DNA from: Betaproteobacteria bacterium
Lineage (GTDB): Bacteria > Pseudomonadota > Gammaproteobacteria > Burkholderiales > Burkholderiaceae
Direction: 5' to 3'
NCBI GenBank assembly: GCA_013205155.1
Contig: JABMMT010000076.1
Coordinates: 1-20,466 of the forward strand
Length of the DNA stretch: 20,466 bases
The notes beneath the pieces were generated by a model, which was not told where the DNA came from, did not search any database, and saw only the letters and a list, made by a program, of their open reading frames with translations. Every line of letters starts with the position of its first letter. Positions within the stretch are counted from its first letter, which is position 1. Positions 1 to 7,304 of the stretch are shown in pieces. A program made the position numbers and the translations under genes.

Positions 1-195
1 GCTGAGTATGTAGTTGATTTTTTACCTAAAGTAAAAATTGAAGCTGCTGTTGAAGATGGCATTTTAGAGCGTGCGATTGAAGCAATTGAAAAATCAGCAC
101 GTACCGGAAAGATTGGCGATGGCAAGATTTTTGTCTCATCAGTTGAGCACGTCATTCGTATTCGTACCGGTGAAACCGGTGCGTCAGCCCTTTAA
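1..195 (+). CDS. glnK: PII nitrogen regulatory protein, C-terminal part (5' end outside window)
   Basis: The window opens inside this gene. The visible 64 codons run to a TAA and read as the C-terminal half of a PII signal protein. The second PII signature is present (TGKIGDGKIFV), followed by a typical end (RIRTGETGASAL). PII trimers bind ATP, ADP and 2-oxoglutarate and report nitrogen status. The T-loop with its uridylylated tyrosine lies upstream of the window and cannot be inspected. The stop codon is 13 bases before the amtB start, and this pairing is the usual reason to call the PII gene glnK rather than glnB: in the family, GlnK docks on AmtB and blocks ammonium flow when nitrogen is plentiful. 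The family call is firm. The glnK name rests on context, because GlnB and GlnK are too similar to separate from this piece. Promoter signals are outside the window. Confidence 0.93.
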   Translation, partial: AEYVVDFLPKVKIEAAVEDGILERAIEAIEKSARTGKIGDGKIFVSSVEHVIRIRTGETGASAL

Positions 196-208
196 AGAGA
201 GGTTCAAA

Positions 209-1687
209 ATGTTAACTTGGATGAAACAACTCCTTGCTGGTGGAGCGATGGCCTTGGCTATTGGTTCAACCAGCGTGATGGTAGCTTCACCAGCTTTTGC
301 GGCGGATGAAGCAAAGCCAGCCGCTTCTGCCCCAGCAGCAGCTGTGGCTGCTGCAGTTCCTGCTGCTCCTGCAGCGGTTGCTAATAAAGCCGACACTGCT
401 TGGCTATTAGTTTGTACAGCTTTGGTCATTTTGATGACACTGCCTGGTTTGGCTTTGTTCTACGGCGGTTTAACGCGTAGCAAAAATATCTTATCAGTCC
501 TAGTTCAATGTATGGTTGTCTTTTCTTTGATTACAGTGCTTTGGTCGATATATGGCTATAGCTTTGCATTCACTGAAGGAGGAGCATTCATTGGAGGTCT
601 TGATCGATTGTTCTTGGCGGGTATGACACCGGATTCAGTAGCAGCAACCTTCAGTAAAGGTGTTGTGATTCCTGAATATGTCTTTATGGCATTCCAGGCT
701 GCATTTGCCACGATTACTTGCTGTTTGATTATTGGATCATTTGCTGAGCGCGCTAAATTTTCTGCCATTTTGTTATTCATTATTTTGTGGTTCACATTTA
801 GCTACTTACCAATTGCTCATATGGTTTGGTTCTGGCCTGGTCCTGATGACATCAAAGATGCCGCATCACTTGATGCAATTACTGCTCGCGCTGGGTGGTT
901 ATGGCAGAAGGGCGTTCTCGACTTTGCTGGCGGTACCGTTGTTCATATCAACGCAGCGATCGCTGGTTTAGTTGGCTCTTATGTTGTTGGTAAGCGGGTT
1001 GGCTATGGTAAAGAAGTGATGAAGCCACACAACCTTGTCTTTGTCATGATTGGTGCATCACTCTTGTGGTTTGGTTGGTTTGGTTTCAATGCCGGCTCCG
1101 CTCTCGAGGCAAATGGTAGTGCCGCCTTGGCATTCGTCAATACTCTTCTCGCAACTTCAGCTGCTGTTTTGGGATGGTCATTTGCAGAGTGGGTATTGAA
1201 AGGTAAGCCATCTATGTTGGGTGCAGCATCAGGTTGCGTAGCAGGCTTGGTTGCCATTACTCCTGCCGCTGGTTTTGTTGGTCCGATGGGGGCTCTTGCA
1301 ATCGGTATTGCTGCTGGCATGGTTTGCTTGTGGGGCGTAACAGGTCTCAAGAGACTCTTAGGCTCAGACGACAGTTTGGATGTCTTCGGTATTCACGGTG
1401 TGGGCGGTATTTTAGGTGCGTTATTGACGGGTATATTTGCTGATCCAGCTTTAGGCGGAACAGGTATCTGGGATTACGTAAGCAACGCAGCCAACCCTGA
1501 GTACTCTATGGGCGGCCAATTGTGGATTCAGGCTCAAGGCGTTATCACTACCTTGATCTGGTCTGGCGTAGTTTCCTTCATTGCCTTCAAATTGATCGAT
1601 ATGGTGATTGGTTTGCGGGTTAAGGAAGATGATGAGCGCGAGGGCTTGGATATCAGCTCACACGGTGAGTCTGCATACGAGTCTTAA
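209..1687 (+). CDS. amtB: Ammonium transporter AmtB
   Basis: Inner-membrane ammonium channel of the Amt/Mep/Rh family, 492 residues. The ATG at 209 is chosen because AAAGAGAGG lies just upstream and it gives a clean signal peptide (residues 1-31, ending SPAFA-A). The frame is open further upstream to 71, but that part overlaps glnK and is noncoding. After the signal peptide comes an Ala/Pro-rich linker (about 32-60), then about 11 membrane helices. The pore residues are present: Asp238 and His246 in LDFAGGTVVHINAA, and His396 in FGIHGVGG, the second of the twin histidines. The C-terminal tail (EDDEREGLDISSHGESAYES) is the conserved cytoplasmic region that GlnK contacts. It is probably co-transcribed with the PII gene just upstream and under nitrogen control from a promoter outside the window. 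A strong terminator follows. Confidence 0.97.
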   Translation: MLTWMKQLLAGGAMALAIGSTSVMVASPAFAADEAKPAASAPAAAVAAAVPAAPAAVANKADTAWLLVCTALVILMTLPGLALFYGGLTRSKNILSVLVQCMVVFSLITVLWSIYGYSFAFTEGGAFIGGLDRLFLAGMTPDSVAATFSKGVVIPEYVFMAFQAAFATITCCLIIGSFAERAKFSAILLFIILWFTFSYLPIAHMVWFWPGPDDIKDAASLDAITARAGWLWQKGVLDFAGGTVVHINAAIAGLVGSYVVGKRVGYGKEVMKPHNLVFVMIGASLLWFGWFGFNAGSALEANGSAALAFVNTLLATSAAVLGWSFAEWVLKGKPSMLGAASGCVAGLVAITPAAGFVGPMGALAIGIAAGMVCLWGVTGLKRLLGSDDSLDVFGIHGVGGILGALLTGIFADPALGGTGIWDYVSNAANPEYSMGGQLWIQAQGVITTLIWSGVVSFIAFKLIDMVIGLRVKEDDEREGLDISSHGESAYES

Positions 1688-1705
1688 TTAGTCAATTTAC
1701 CCCTC

Positions 1706-1771
1706 ACCAGGCGGCTTTATTAGGCTGCCTGGTTTCTAGCGCGGGATCTCTGGATTCCGCGTCTTTCTTTT
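1706..1771 (+). terminator. Tandem-hairpin rho-independent terminator after amtB
   Basis: Two hairpins follow the amtB stop. The first has arms ACCAGGCGGC (1706-1715) and GCTGCCTGGT (1724-1733) around an 8-base loop, 10 pairs with one G-T. The second has arms CGCGGGA (1740-1746) and TTCCGCG (1755-1761) around an 8-base loop and is followed by the T-rich tract TCTTTCTTTT (1762-1771). The second hairpin with its T tract is the likelier stop point. It separates the glnK-amtB transcript from gshA. Confidence 0.85.
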
Positions 1772-1779
1772 AATAATCT

Positions 1780-1785
1780 TACAAT
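1780..1785 (+). promoter_or_regulatory. Candidate -10 element for gshA (leaderless start)
   Basis: TACAAT, five of six matches to the sigma70 -10 consensus, ends six bases before the gshA ATG at 1792. A transcript starting about seven bases after the hexamer would begin at or next to that ATG, and no Shine-Dalgarno sequence is seen before it. No good -35 hexamer is visible; the best spaced candidate is weak. The position right after the amtB terminator supports a promoter here. Confidence 0.45.
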
Positions 1786-1791
1786 GGTGAA

Positions 1792-3090
1792 ATGGTCCCA
1801 CATCTCATCACTGCCCTTAGCGGCCCCTTGCTCGAATTAGAGTCCAAGGTACTAGAAGCAACCCCCACAATCGAACGCTGGTTTCGGCTGGAGTGGCAAG
1901 AGCACACCCCGCCCTTTTATTGCTCGGTTGACCTCCGAAATTCTGGATTTAAGCTAGCCCCTGTAGACACCAATTTATTCCCCGGGGGCTTTAACAATCT
2001 TTCTCCCCAAATGCTACCGTTGGCGGTGCAAGCAGCTATGGCTGCTATTGAGAAGATTTGCCCCGAAGCAAAAAATTTATTACTGATACCTGAGCGACAT
2101 ACGCGCAATACCTTTTATTTACAAAATATTGCGCGCTTGGCTTCAATCTTGCGTCAAGCTGGTTTGAATGTTCGCCTTGGTACTTTTTCTGAGGAAATTA
2201 AAAAGCCTACTTGGGTTGAATTACCCGAAGGTAATCGATTGTTGCTAGAGCCTTTATCTCGTCTCGGCTTGAAAAAGCAGCGTTTAGGATTAAAAGATTT
2301 CGATCCTTGCTCTATTTTATTGAATAACGATTTATCTGCTGGCATTCCTCCTATTTTGGAAAATATTCATGAGCAATATTTATTGCCGGGATTACACGCT
2401 GGCTGGCATATGCGCCGTAAGTCTAATCACTTTGCTGCTTATGAAGAGGTCGCTAAGAAGTTTGCCAAGGTAGTCGATATTGATCCGTGGATGATTAATC
2501 CTTACTTCACCCACTGCTCCAATGTGAATTTCCATGAGCGCAAGGGCGAGGATGAGCTTCAGGCTGCAGTTGAGCAAATCTTAAAGAAGACCGCCAAGAA
2601 ATATCGTGAGTATGGAATTAAAGATAAGCCTTATGTTGTAGTCAAAGCCGATGCTGGAACCTATGGCATGGGCATCATGGTAGTTAAAGATCCTGCGCAA
2701 CTGAAAGACTTGAATCGTAAAGAACGTAACAAGATGAGCGTAGTGAAGGAGGGCTTAGAAGTGAGCGATGTTCTGATCCAAGAAGGGGTCTATACCTTTG
2801 AAAAGGTAAATGAGGCGGTTGCTGAGCCAGTCGTATACATGATTGATCGTTATGTCATTGGAGGCTTCTATCGAGTGCACACTGATCGCGGTCCCGATGA
2901 AAATCTAAATGCTCCAGGTATGCATTTTGTACCTTTGGCTTTTGAGCAGAACTCTATGCCTGATTTAAGTGCTAAGCCTGGCACTGCAGCACCAAACCGT
3001 TTTTATTTGTATGGTGTTGTTGCCCGCCTAGCATTGTTGGCTTCATCTCTAGAGCTCGAACGCACTGATCCTGATGCTGAACCCGCCTAA
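1792..3090 (+). CDS. gshA: Glutamate--cysteine ligase (proteobacterial GshA type)
   Basis: Catalyses the first step of glutathione synthesis, ATP-dependent joining of glutamate and cysteine to gamma-glutamylcysteine, in the cytoplasm. At 432 residues it matches the ATP-grasp-like GshA family of Acidithiobacillus and Burkholderiales rather than the unrelated E. coli GshA. Seen features: the N-terminal stretch FYCSVDLRNSGFKLAPVDTN, a basic H-M-R-R-K-S-N-H motif near residue 207, and the nucleotide-binding-like VVKADAGTYGMGIMVVKD around residues 282-299. It is followed 28 bases later by gshB, giving a two-gene glutathione unit, then the PTS genes. The ATG at 1792 has no clear Shine-Dalgarno sequence but lies six bases after TACAAT, so it may be translated from a leaderless mRNA. 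The family call rests on recognised motifs, context and length. Confidence 0.9.
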   Translation: MVPHLITALSGPLLELESKVLEATPTIERWFRLEWQEHTPPFYCSVDLRNSGFKLAPVDTNLFPGGFNNLSPQMLPLAVQAAMAAIEKICPEAKNLLLIPERHTRNTFYLQNIARLASILRQAGLNVRLGTFSEEIKKPTWVELPEGNRLLLEPLSRLGLKKQRLGLKDFDPCSILLNNDLSAGIPPILENIHEQYLLPGLHAGWHMRRKSNHFAAYEEVAKKFAKVVDIDPWMINPYFTHCSNVNFHERKGEDELQAAVEQILKKTAKKYREYGIKDKPYVVVKADAGTYGMGIMVVKDPAQLKDLNRKERNKMSVVKEGLEVSDVLIQEGVYTFEKVNEAVAEPVVYMIDRYVIGGFYRVHTDRGPDENLNAPGMHFVPLAFEQNSMPDLSAKPGTAAPNRFYLYGVVARLALLASSLELERTDPDAEPA

Positions 3091-3118
3091 TTTAGAGCAT
3101 ATCTTTCAATAGGTCCTT

Positions 3119-4060
3119 ATGGATTTTTTATTTATTGCTGATCCTCTGGAATCATTCAAGATTCATAAGGACTCAACACTTTCGATGATGCGGGTTGCAC
3201 AGGGTGCTGGTCATCGCTTATGGTTTTGTCAGAGCCGCAATCTTTTGTGGAAAGATTATCTGGTGATTGCGGATTGCCAGACACTAGTGATTAAGCCTGG
3301 TTCAACGTCTTGGTTTGAGTTGGGAAATCTTGAGAGTCGTGCCGTAAATACTTTTGCTGCAGTCATGATGCGTACTGACCCACCATTTGACATTGAGTAT
3401 CTTAATAGCACTTGGCTTTTATCAGCAGCAGAGCGTCAGGGCGCAAAAGTATTTAACAATCCAGCAGCAGTTCGCGATCACTCTGAAAAAATTTCCATTA
3501 CTGAATTTTCAAACTTAATTCCACCTACTTTGATTACACGTGAATTAAGGGCTGTAGAAGAGTTTCATCAGCAGCATCGAGATATTGTGATTAAGCCCTT
3601 GGATGGTATGGGCGGTATGGGTGTTTTTAGGGTGGGGTCTGATGGACTTAATTTGGCCAGCATTGTTGAAACTCTGGGCCAGAATGGCTCTAGAACTCTG
3701 ATGGCGCAACAATTTTTACCAGAGATTACTCAAGGTGATAAGCGCGTGTTGTTAATCGGTGGCGAAGTGGTGCCTTTTGCCTTAGCCCGGATTCCTCAGG
3801 GCACTGAGATCAGGGGCAATTTGGCGGCGGGCGGTAAGGGTGTTGCCATGCCCTTAAGTGATACGGAGAATAAGATCGCACACGATCTTGCTCCGATACT
3901 TAATGCTCGCGGACTATTCTTGGTTGGACTAGACTTGATCGGTGCTTATCTTACTGAAATCAATGTCACGAGCCCCACTTGTTTTGTAGAAATTACTGAT
4001 CAAAGCGGATTTGATGTTCCCCAGTTTTGGCTTAATCAGCTTGAGAAGGCATTGTCATAA
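3119..4060 (+). CDS. gshB: Glutathione synthetase
   Basis: Adds glycine to gamma-glutamylcysteine with ATP to make glutathione; cytoplasmic. It has 313 residues, the normal length for prokaryotic GshB. The N-terminus (MDFLFIADPLESFKIHKDST) is the classic GshB opening that leads into the N-terminal substrate domain. The ATP-grasp domain follows, with VIKPLDGMGGMGVFRV near residues 157-172, the DKRVLLIGGEVVPFALARIP strand near 207-226, and the metal/ATP-binding EINVTSPT near 280. The ATG at 3119 follows a short AGGT. It is the second gene of the gshAB pair, and its stop is immediately followed by the start of the PTS EIIA gene (1 base between), so the two are probably transcribed together. Confidence 0.96.
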   Translation: MDFLFIADPLESFKIHKDSTLSMMRVAQGAGHRLWFCQSRNLLWKDYLVIADCQTLVIKPGSTSWFELGNLESRAVNTFAAVMMRTDPPFDIEYLNSTWLLSAAERQGAKVFNNPAAVRDHSEKISITEFSNLIPPTLITRELRAVEEFHQQHRDIVIKPLDGMGGMGVFRVGSDGLNLASIVETLGQNGSRTLMAQQFLPEITQGDKRVLLIGGEVVPFALARIPQGTEIRGNLAAGGKGVAMPLSDTENKIAHDLAPILNARGLFLVGLDLIGAYLTEINVTSPTCFVEITDQSGFDVPQFWLNQLEKALS

Positions 4061-4061
4061 G

Positions 4062-4487
4062 ATGATCGGAATCTTAATCGTTGCCCATACACCTGTTGCT
4101 AGTGCAATGCTTGGATTTGCCGAGCATGCATTTGGTGTTTTGCCTGAACGTGTTCGCGCAGTTGATATTTCTCCCTATGAAGATATTAAAGTAAGCTTTG
4201 AGCGTGTCCTTGAGGCGGCTAAAGGGGTTAATAGTGGCAATGGCATATTAGTTTTAACTGATGTGATGGGAGCAACTCCCGCAAACGTAGCATCAAAATT
4301 AGATGTTCCTGGTCTTAGCGCCCAATTGGGTAATGTCATTGTATTAACGGGCCTTAATCTGCCAATGTTGATGCGCTGTATTACGCATCGCGGCGAGGGT
4401 CTGGAACAATTAGCAGCCAAAGCGCTTCAAGGTGGTCAGAATGGAATTTTGCGGCTTGGAAGTAAAGTAAGTGAAAAAAATGAATGA
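4062..4487 (+). CDS. PTS EIIA component, mannose family
   Basis: A 141-residue EIIA-Man-family protein. The ATG at 4062 starts MIGILIVAHTP, placing the phospho-accepting histidine at residue 9, as in the family; a longer in-frame start at 4011 lies inside gshB and is rejected. TDVMGATPAN at about 66-75 is the other conserved loop. In the classical system EIIA takes phosphate from HPr and passes it to EIIB, but no EIIB, EIIC or EIID gene is present here, so this single-domain EIIA probably acts as a regulator rather than in sugar import. That is inference from the operon content. It sits between gshB (1-base gap) and ptsH (11-base gap). Confidence 0.92.
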   Translation: MIGILIVAHTPVASAMLGFAEHAFGVLPERVRAVDISPYEDIKVSFERVLEAAKGVNSGNGILVLTDVMGATPANVASKLDVPGLSAQLGNVIVLTGLNLPMLMRCITHRGEGLEQLAAKALQGGQNGILRLGSKVSEKNE

Positions 4488-4498
4488 AATAAATACTT

Positions 4499-4768
4499 AT
4501 GCCCCTTACAGAAATAGAAATTATTAATAAATTAGGCTTGCATGCGCGGGCTTCAGCCAAGCTTTCCCAACTTGCCGCTCAATACCCATGTGAAATATTA
4601 TTGTCACGGAACGGCCGTCAAATCAATGCTAAGAGCATTATGGGTGTGATGATGTTGGCTGCAGGAATCGGTAGCAAAGTAACGCTTGAGACAGTTGGTG
4701 ATCAAGCGGATGAGGCCATGACGGCATTGACTGATTTAATTAATAACCGCTTTGGCGAAGGCGAGTAA
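4499..4768 (+). CDS. ptsH: Phosphocarrier protein HPr
   Basis: An 89-residue HPr, which carries phosphate from enzyme I to EIIA. Active-site His15 lies in the signature LGLHARASAKL. Ser46 lies in NAKSIMGVMML, the site phosphorylated by HPr kinase in species that have one, so regulatory serine phosphorylation is possible. The kinase gene is not in this window. The ATG at 4499 has no evident Shine-Dalgarno sequence. Translation may be coupled to the EIIA gene, which ends 11 bases upstream. ptsI follows after two bases. Confidence 0.96.
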   Translation: MPLTEIEIINKLGLHARASAKLSQLAAQYPCEILLSRNGRQINAKSIMGVMMLAAGIGSKVTLETVGDQADEAMTALTDLINNRFGEGE

Positions 4769-4770
4769 AA

Positions 4771-6522
4771 ATGACTTTCTCTTTGCATGGAATTCCAGTA
4801 TCGAAAGGCATTGCCATTGGCAGGGCGGTACTGATTTCACGTGCAGCTTTAGAGGTAAGTCATTATTTAGTTGAGTCTGGTAAAGAAGCAGTTGAAGCAC
4901 AAAAATTATTAGATGCTTTTGATCAAGTTCGTCAAGAGCTCCAACAATTACGATTGGGATTGCCAAAAGATGCACCCCCAGAGATGGCGGCATTTTTGGA
5001 TGTACATAGCATGATTTTGGCTGATCCAGCCTTAGCTGAGAAGCCAATTCATCTAATCCGTACGCAAAGATTAAATGCAGCATGGGCATTAACTACAGAG
5101 CTAAATGATCTGCTCGAGCAATTCTCTGAAATTGAAGATCCCTATTTAAAAGAGCGCGCTCACGATATTCGTCAGGTAGCAGAGCGAGTTATTAAGGCTC
5201 TCAATGCTCAAAAGAAGGATGCCTTAGAGAATGCTACTCTTTTATCTCCAAGTGATGTGGGTATTGAATCCATCATCGTTGCCCATGATATTGCACCACA
5301 CGATATGTTGCGCTTTAAGGAGCATGCCTTCACTGGGTTTGTAACTGATCTTGGAGGGAAGACTTCCCATACCGCAATTGTGGCTCGCAGCATGGAAATT
5401 CCTGCAGTAGTGGGCGTACGCCATGCAAGCGAGATGATTCGCCATGGCGATTGGTTGGTATTAGATGGTGAGCATGGAGTGGTGATCGTTTGTCCTGACG
5501 AGCAATTGTTAGCAGAATATCGGAAGCTACAAATGCTAGCCAGCAAAGAGGCACGCAAGCTTCAGCAGCTTAAGCACTCGAGGACAGCTACTGCTGACGG
5601 TGTAGATATTGAACTATTTGCCAATATTGAATTGCCTGAAGATGCCAATCAGGCGCTAGCACTTGGTGCAGTTGGGGTGGGGCTGTTTAGGTCTGAGTTC
5701 TTATTTATGGATCGTAAACAAGCCATACCAAACGAGGACCAACAGTATCTAGAATATCGTCGAGTGGTTGATTTAATGCATGGTTTACCAATTAATATTA
5801 GAACGATTGATGTGGGCGCAGATAAAGCGCTAGGCGCTGGTGCTGATCTCTCTCAAACAGGCACTTCACCTTTAGGATTACGCGCGATTCGCTGGTCCTT
5901 GACGGAGCCAGAAATTTTCTTGACCCAGTTGCGGGCAATTTTGAGAGCTTCGGCTTATGGGCAGGCGCGCATCATGATTCCGATGTTGGCCCATGCTAAA
6001 GAGATTGATGAAACTTTTCGCTTAATAGAAAAAGCAAAGCAGCAATTACACCAACGTGGTCAAGCATTTAATCCCAATATTCAAGTGGGCGCGATGATTG
6101 AAATTCCTGCAGCTGCTTTGGTATTGCCCTTATTTATTAATCGCTTTGATTTTCTCTCCATTGGTACTAACGACTTGATTCAGTACACTTTAGCAATTGA
6201 CCGCTCAGATCATGCTGTAGCTCACTTATATGATCCGCTTCATCCGGCTATTTTGCTTTTGCTCGATAGTATTATTAGCCAAGCTAAACGCGCTAATATT
6301 CCGATTGCTGTTTGTGGCGAGATGGCTGGGGATCCCACACTAACAAAGCTTTTATTGGCTTTAGGTTTGACTGATTTTTCTATGCACTTCAGTCAATTAT
6401 TGTTGGTTAAGCGCGAGATATTGAAGGCAAACGTAGGCCTTTTAAAGGCGCGTATCTCTAGGGTGCTAAAGGCTTATGAGCCAGAGGACCAAGCAAAAGC
6501 GCTAGAGCGCTTACTCTCCTGA
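4771..6522 (+). CDS. ptsI: PTS enzyme I (phosphoenolpyruvate--protein phosphotransferase)
   Basis: Starts the PTS phosphorelay by taking phosphate from phosphoenolpyruvate and passing it to HPr; cytoplasmic dimer in the family. Its 583 residues match full-length EI. Seen in order: the N-terminal motif LHGIPVSKGIAIG; the phospho-histidine site GGKTSHTAIVARSMEIPAVVG with His200; the PEP-binding part with LFRSEFLFM (about 305-313) and IRTIDVGADK (343-352); the C-terminal signature FLSIGTNDLIQYTLAIDRSD (461-480); and the catalytic Cys515 in VCGEMAG. Nothing is missing. It is the last gene of the gshA-gshB-EIIA-ptsH-ptsI string and ends four bases from the convergent thiF gene. Confidence 0.97.
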   Translation: MTFSLHGIPVSKGIAIGRAVLISRAALEVSHYLVESGKEAVEAQKLLDAFDQVRQELQQLRLGLPKDAPPEMAAFLDVHSMILADPALAEKPIHLIRTQRLNAAWALTTELNDLLEQFSEIEDPYLKERAHDIRQVAERVIKALNAQKKDALENATLLSPSDVGIESIIVAHDIAPHDMLRFKEHAFTGFVTDLGGKTSHTAIVARSMEIPAVVGVRHASEMIRHGDWLVLDGEHGVVIVCPDEQLLAEYRKLQMLASKEARKLQQLKHSRTATADGVDIELFANIELPEDANQALALGAVGVGLFRSEFLFMDRKQAIPNEDQQYLEYRRVVDLMHGLPINIRTIDVGADKALGAGADLSQTGTSPLGLRAIRWSLTEPEIFLTQLRAILRASAYGQARIMIPMLAHAKEIDETFRLIEKAKQQLHQRGQAFNPNIQVGAMIEIPAAALVLPLFINRFDFLSIGTNDLIQYTLAIDRSDHAVAHLYDPLHPAILLLLDSIISQAKRANIPIAVCGEMAGDPTLTKLLLALGLTDFSMHFSQLLLVKREILKANVGLLKARISRVLKAYEPEDQAKALERLLS

Positions 6523-6526
6523 AAAT

Positions 6527-7279
6527 TTAGTGACTTTTTCCGCATACTAGACAATCTGGGTTGCGAGAAATATGGATTTCGTCAATTTGGGTATTGCGCC
6601 CATTCCAGAGCAGCATACGGCCGACGAGAGGCTCCCCAAAGCCGATTAATACTTGTAAAGCTTGAGCGGCTTGCATTGCTCCTATGATCCCTACAAGGGG
6701 AGAGAATATGCCCATACTGGCACAACTGACTTCTTCAAAAGATTCTTCAGGAGAAAAAATACAGGCGTAGCATGGCGAGCTTGGTTTACGGGGATCAAAC
6801 ACGCTAATTTGACCATCGAAACGTAAAGCAGAACCAGATACTAGTGGGGTCAAGTGCTTTACACAGCTTGCATTAATTAAATGACGCGTAGAAAAATTAT
6901 CAGTGCAATCCAATACGATATCAACACTAGCTAAAAGCTCATCAAGTAGTTGCGTTGTAGCTCTAGCTTCAATAGTGTCAATTTGAATGCTAGAGTTCAG
7001 CCTCTGCATAAATTCTTTTCCAGAGGCCACCTTGCTTTTGCCAATACTATTTTCAGCATGCATGATTTGACGCTGTAGATTGGTAAGCTCTACTTGATCG
7101 TGATCCATCAGTGTAATGAAGCCAAGCCCAGCAGCCGCTAGATATGGCGCTGTAGCGCTACCTAGCCCACCTGCTCCTATCACTAGAGCGTGTGACTGTA
7201 GCAACTTTTCTTGACCTACTACATCAATCTCTTCAAGGAGTAGGTGTCTCGAGTAACGAAGTAGCTGCTTGTCATTCAT
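6527..7279 (-). CDS. ThiF/MoeB-family adenylyltransferase (HesA/MoeB/ThiF)
   Basis: An E1-like enzyme that adenylates the C-terminal glycine of a ubiquitin-like sulfur carrier, MoaD (molybdopterin) or ThiS (thiamine). At 250 residues it is the size of E. coli ThiF and MoeB. Seen: the nucleotide-binding loop VIGAGGLGSA (33-42), the LTNLQRQ motif (65-71), LDCTDNFSTRHLIN (123-136), two zinc-binding cysteine pairs (Cys170/Cys173 and Cys243/Cys246), and a cysteine at 186 in EVSCASMGIFSP, where the catalytic cysteine of ThiF sits. Sequence alone does not tell me whether it serves ThiS, MoaD or both, so I give no symbol. It is the last gene of a leftward gpmA-ctpA-thiF group, 25 bases after ctpA. 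Confidence 0.9.
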   Translation of the reverse strand: MNDKQLLRYSRHLLLEEIDVVGQEKLLQSHALVIGAGGLGSATAPYLAAAGLGFITLMDHDQVELTNLQRQIMHAENSIGKSKVASGKEFMQRLNSSIQIDTIEARATTQLLDELLASVDIVLDCTDNFSTRHLINASCVKHLTPLVSGSALRFDGQISVFDPRKPSSPCYACIFSPEESFEEVSCASMGIFSPLVGIIGAMQAAQALQVLIGFGEPLVGRMLLWNGRNTQIDEIHISRNPDCLVCGKSH

Positions 7280-7304
7280 CTGCAGGTTCGAGCCCTATTA
7301 AAAG

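Noticed and set aside
71..208. 5' extension of the amtB reading frame
   Set aside because: It overlaps the glnK gene in another frame, has no family similarity, and the ATG at 209 has a ribosome site and starts a clean signal peptide.
1003..1350. Antisense 115-codon open frame over amtB
   Set aside because: Shadow of the amtB codon pattern; no start context, no recognisable domain.
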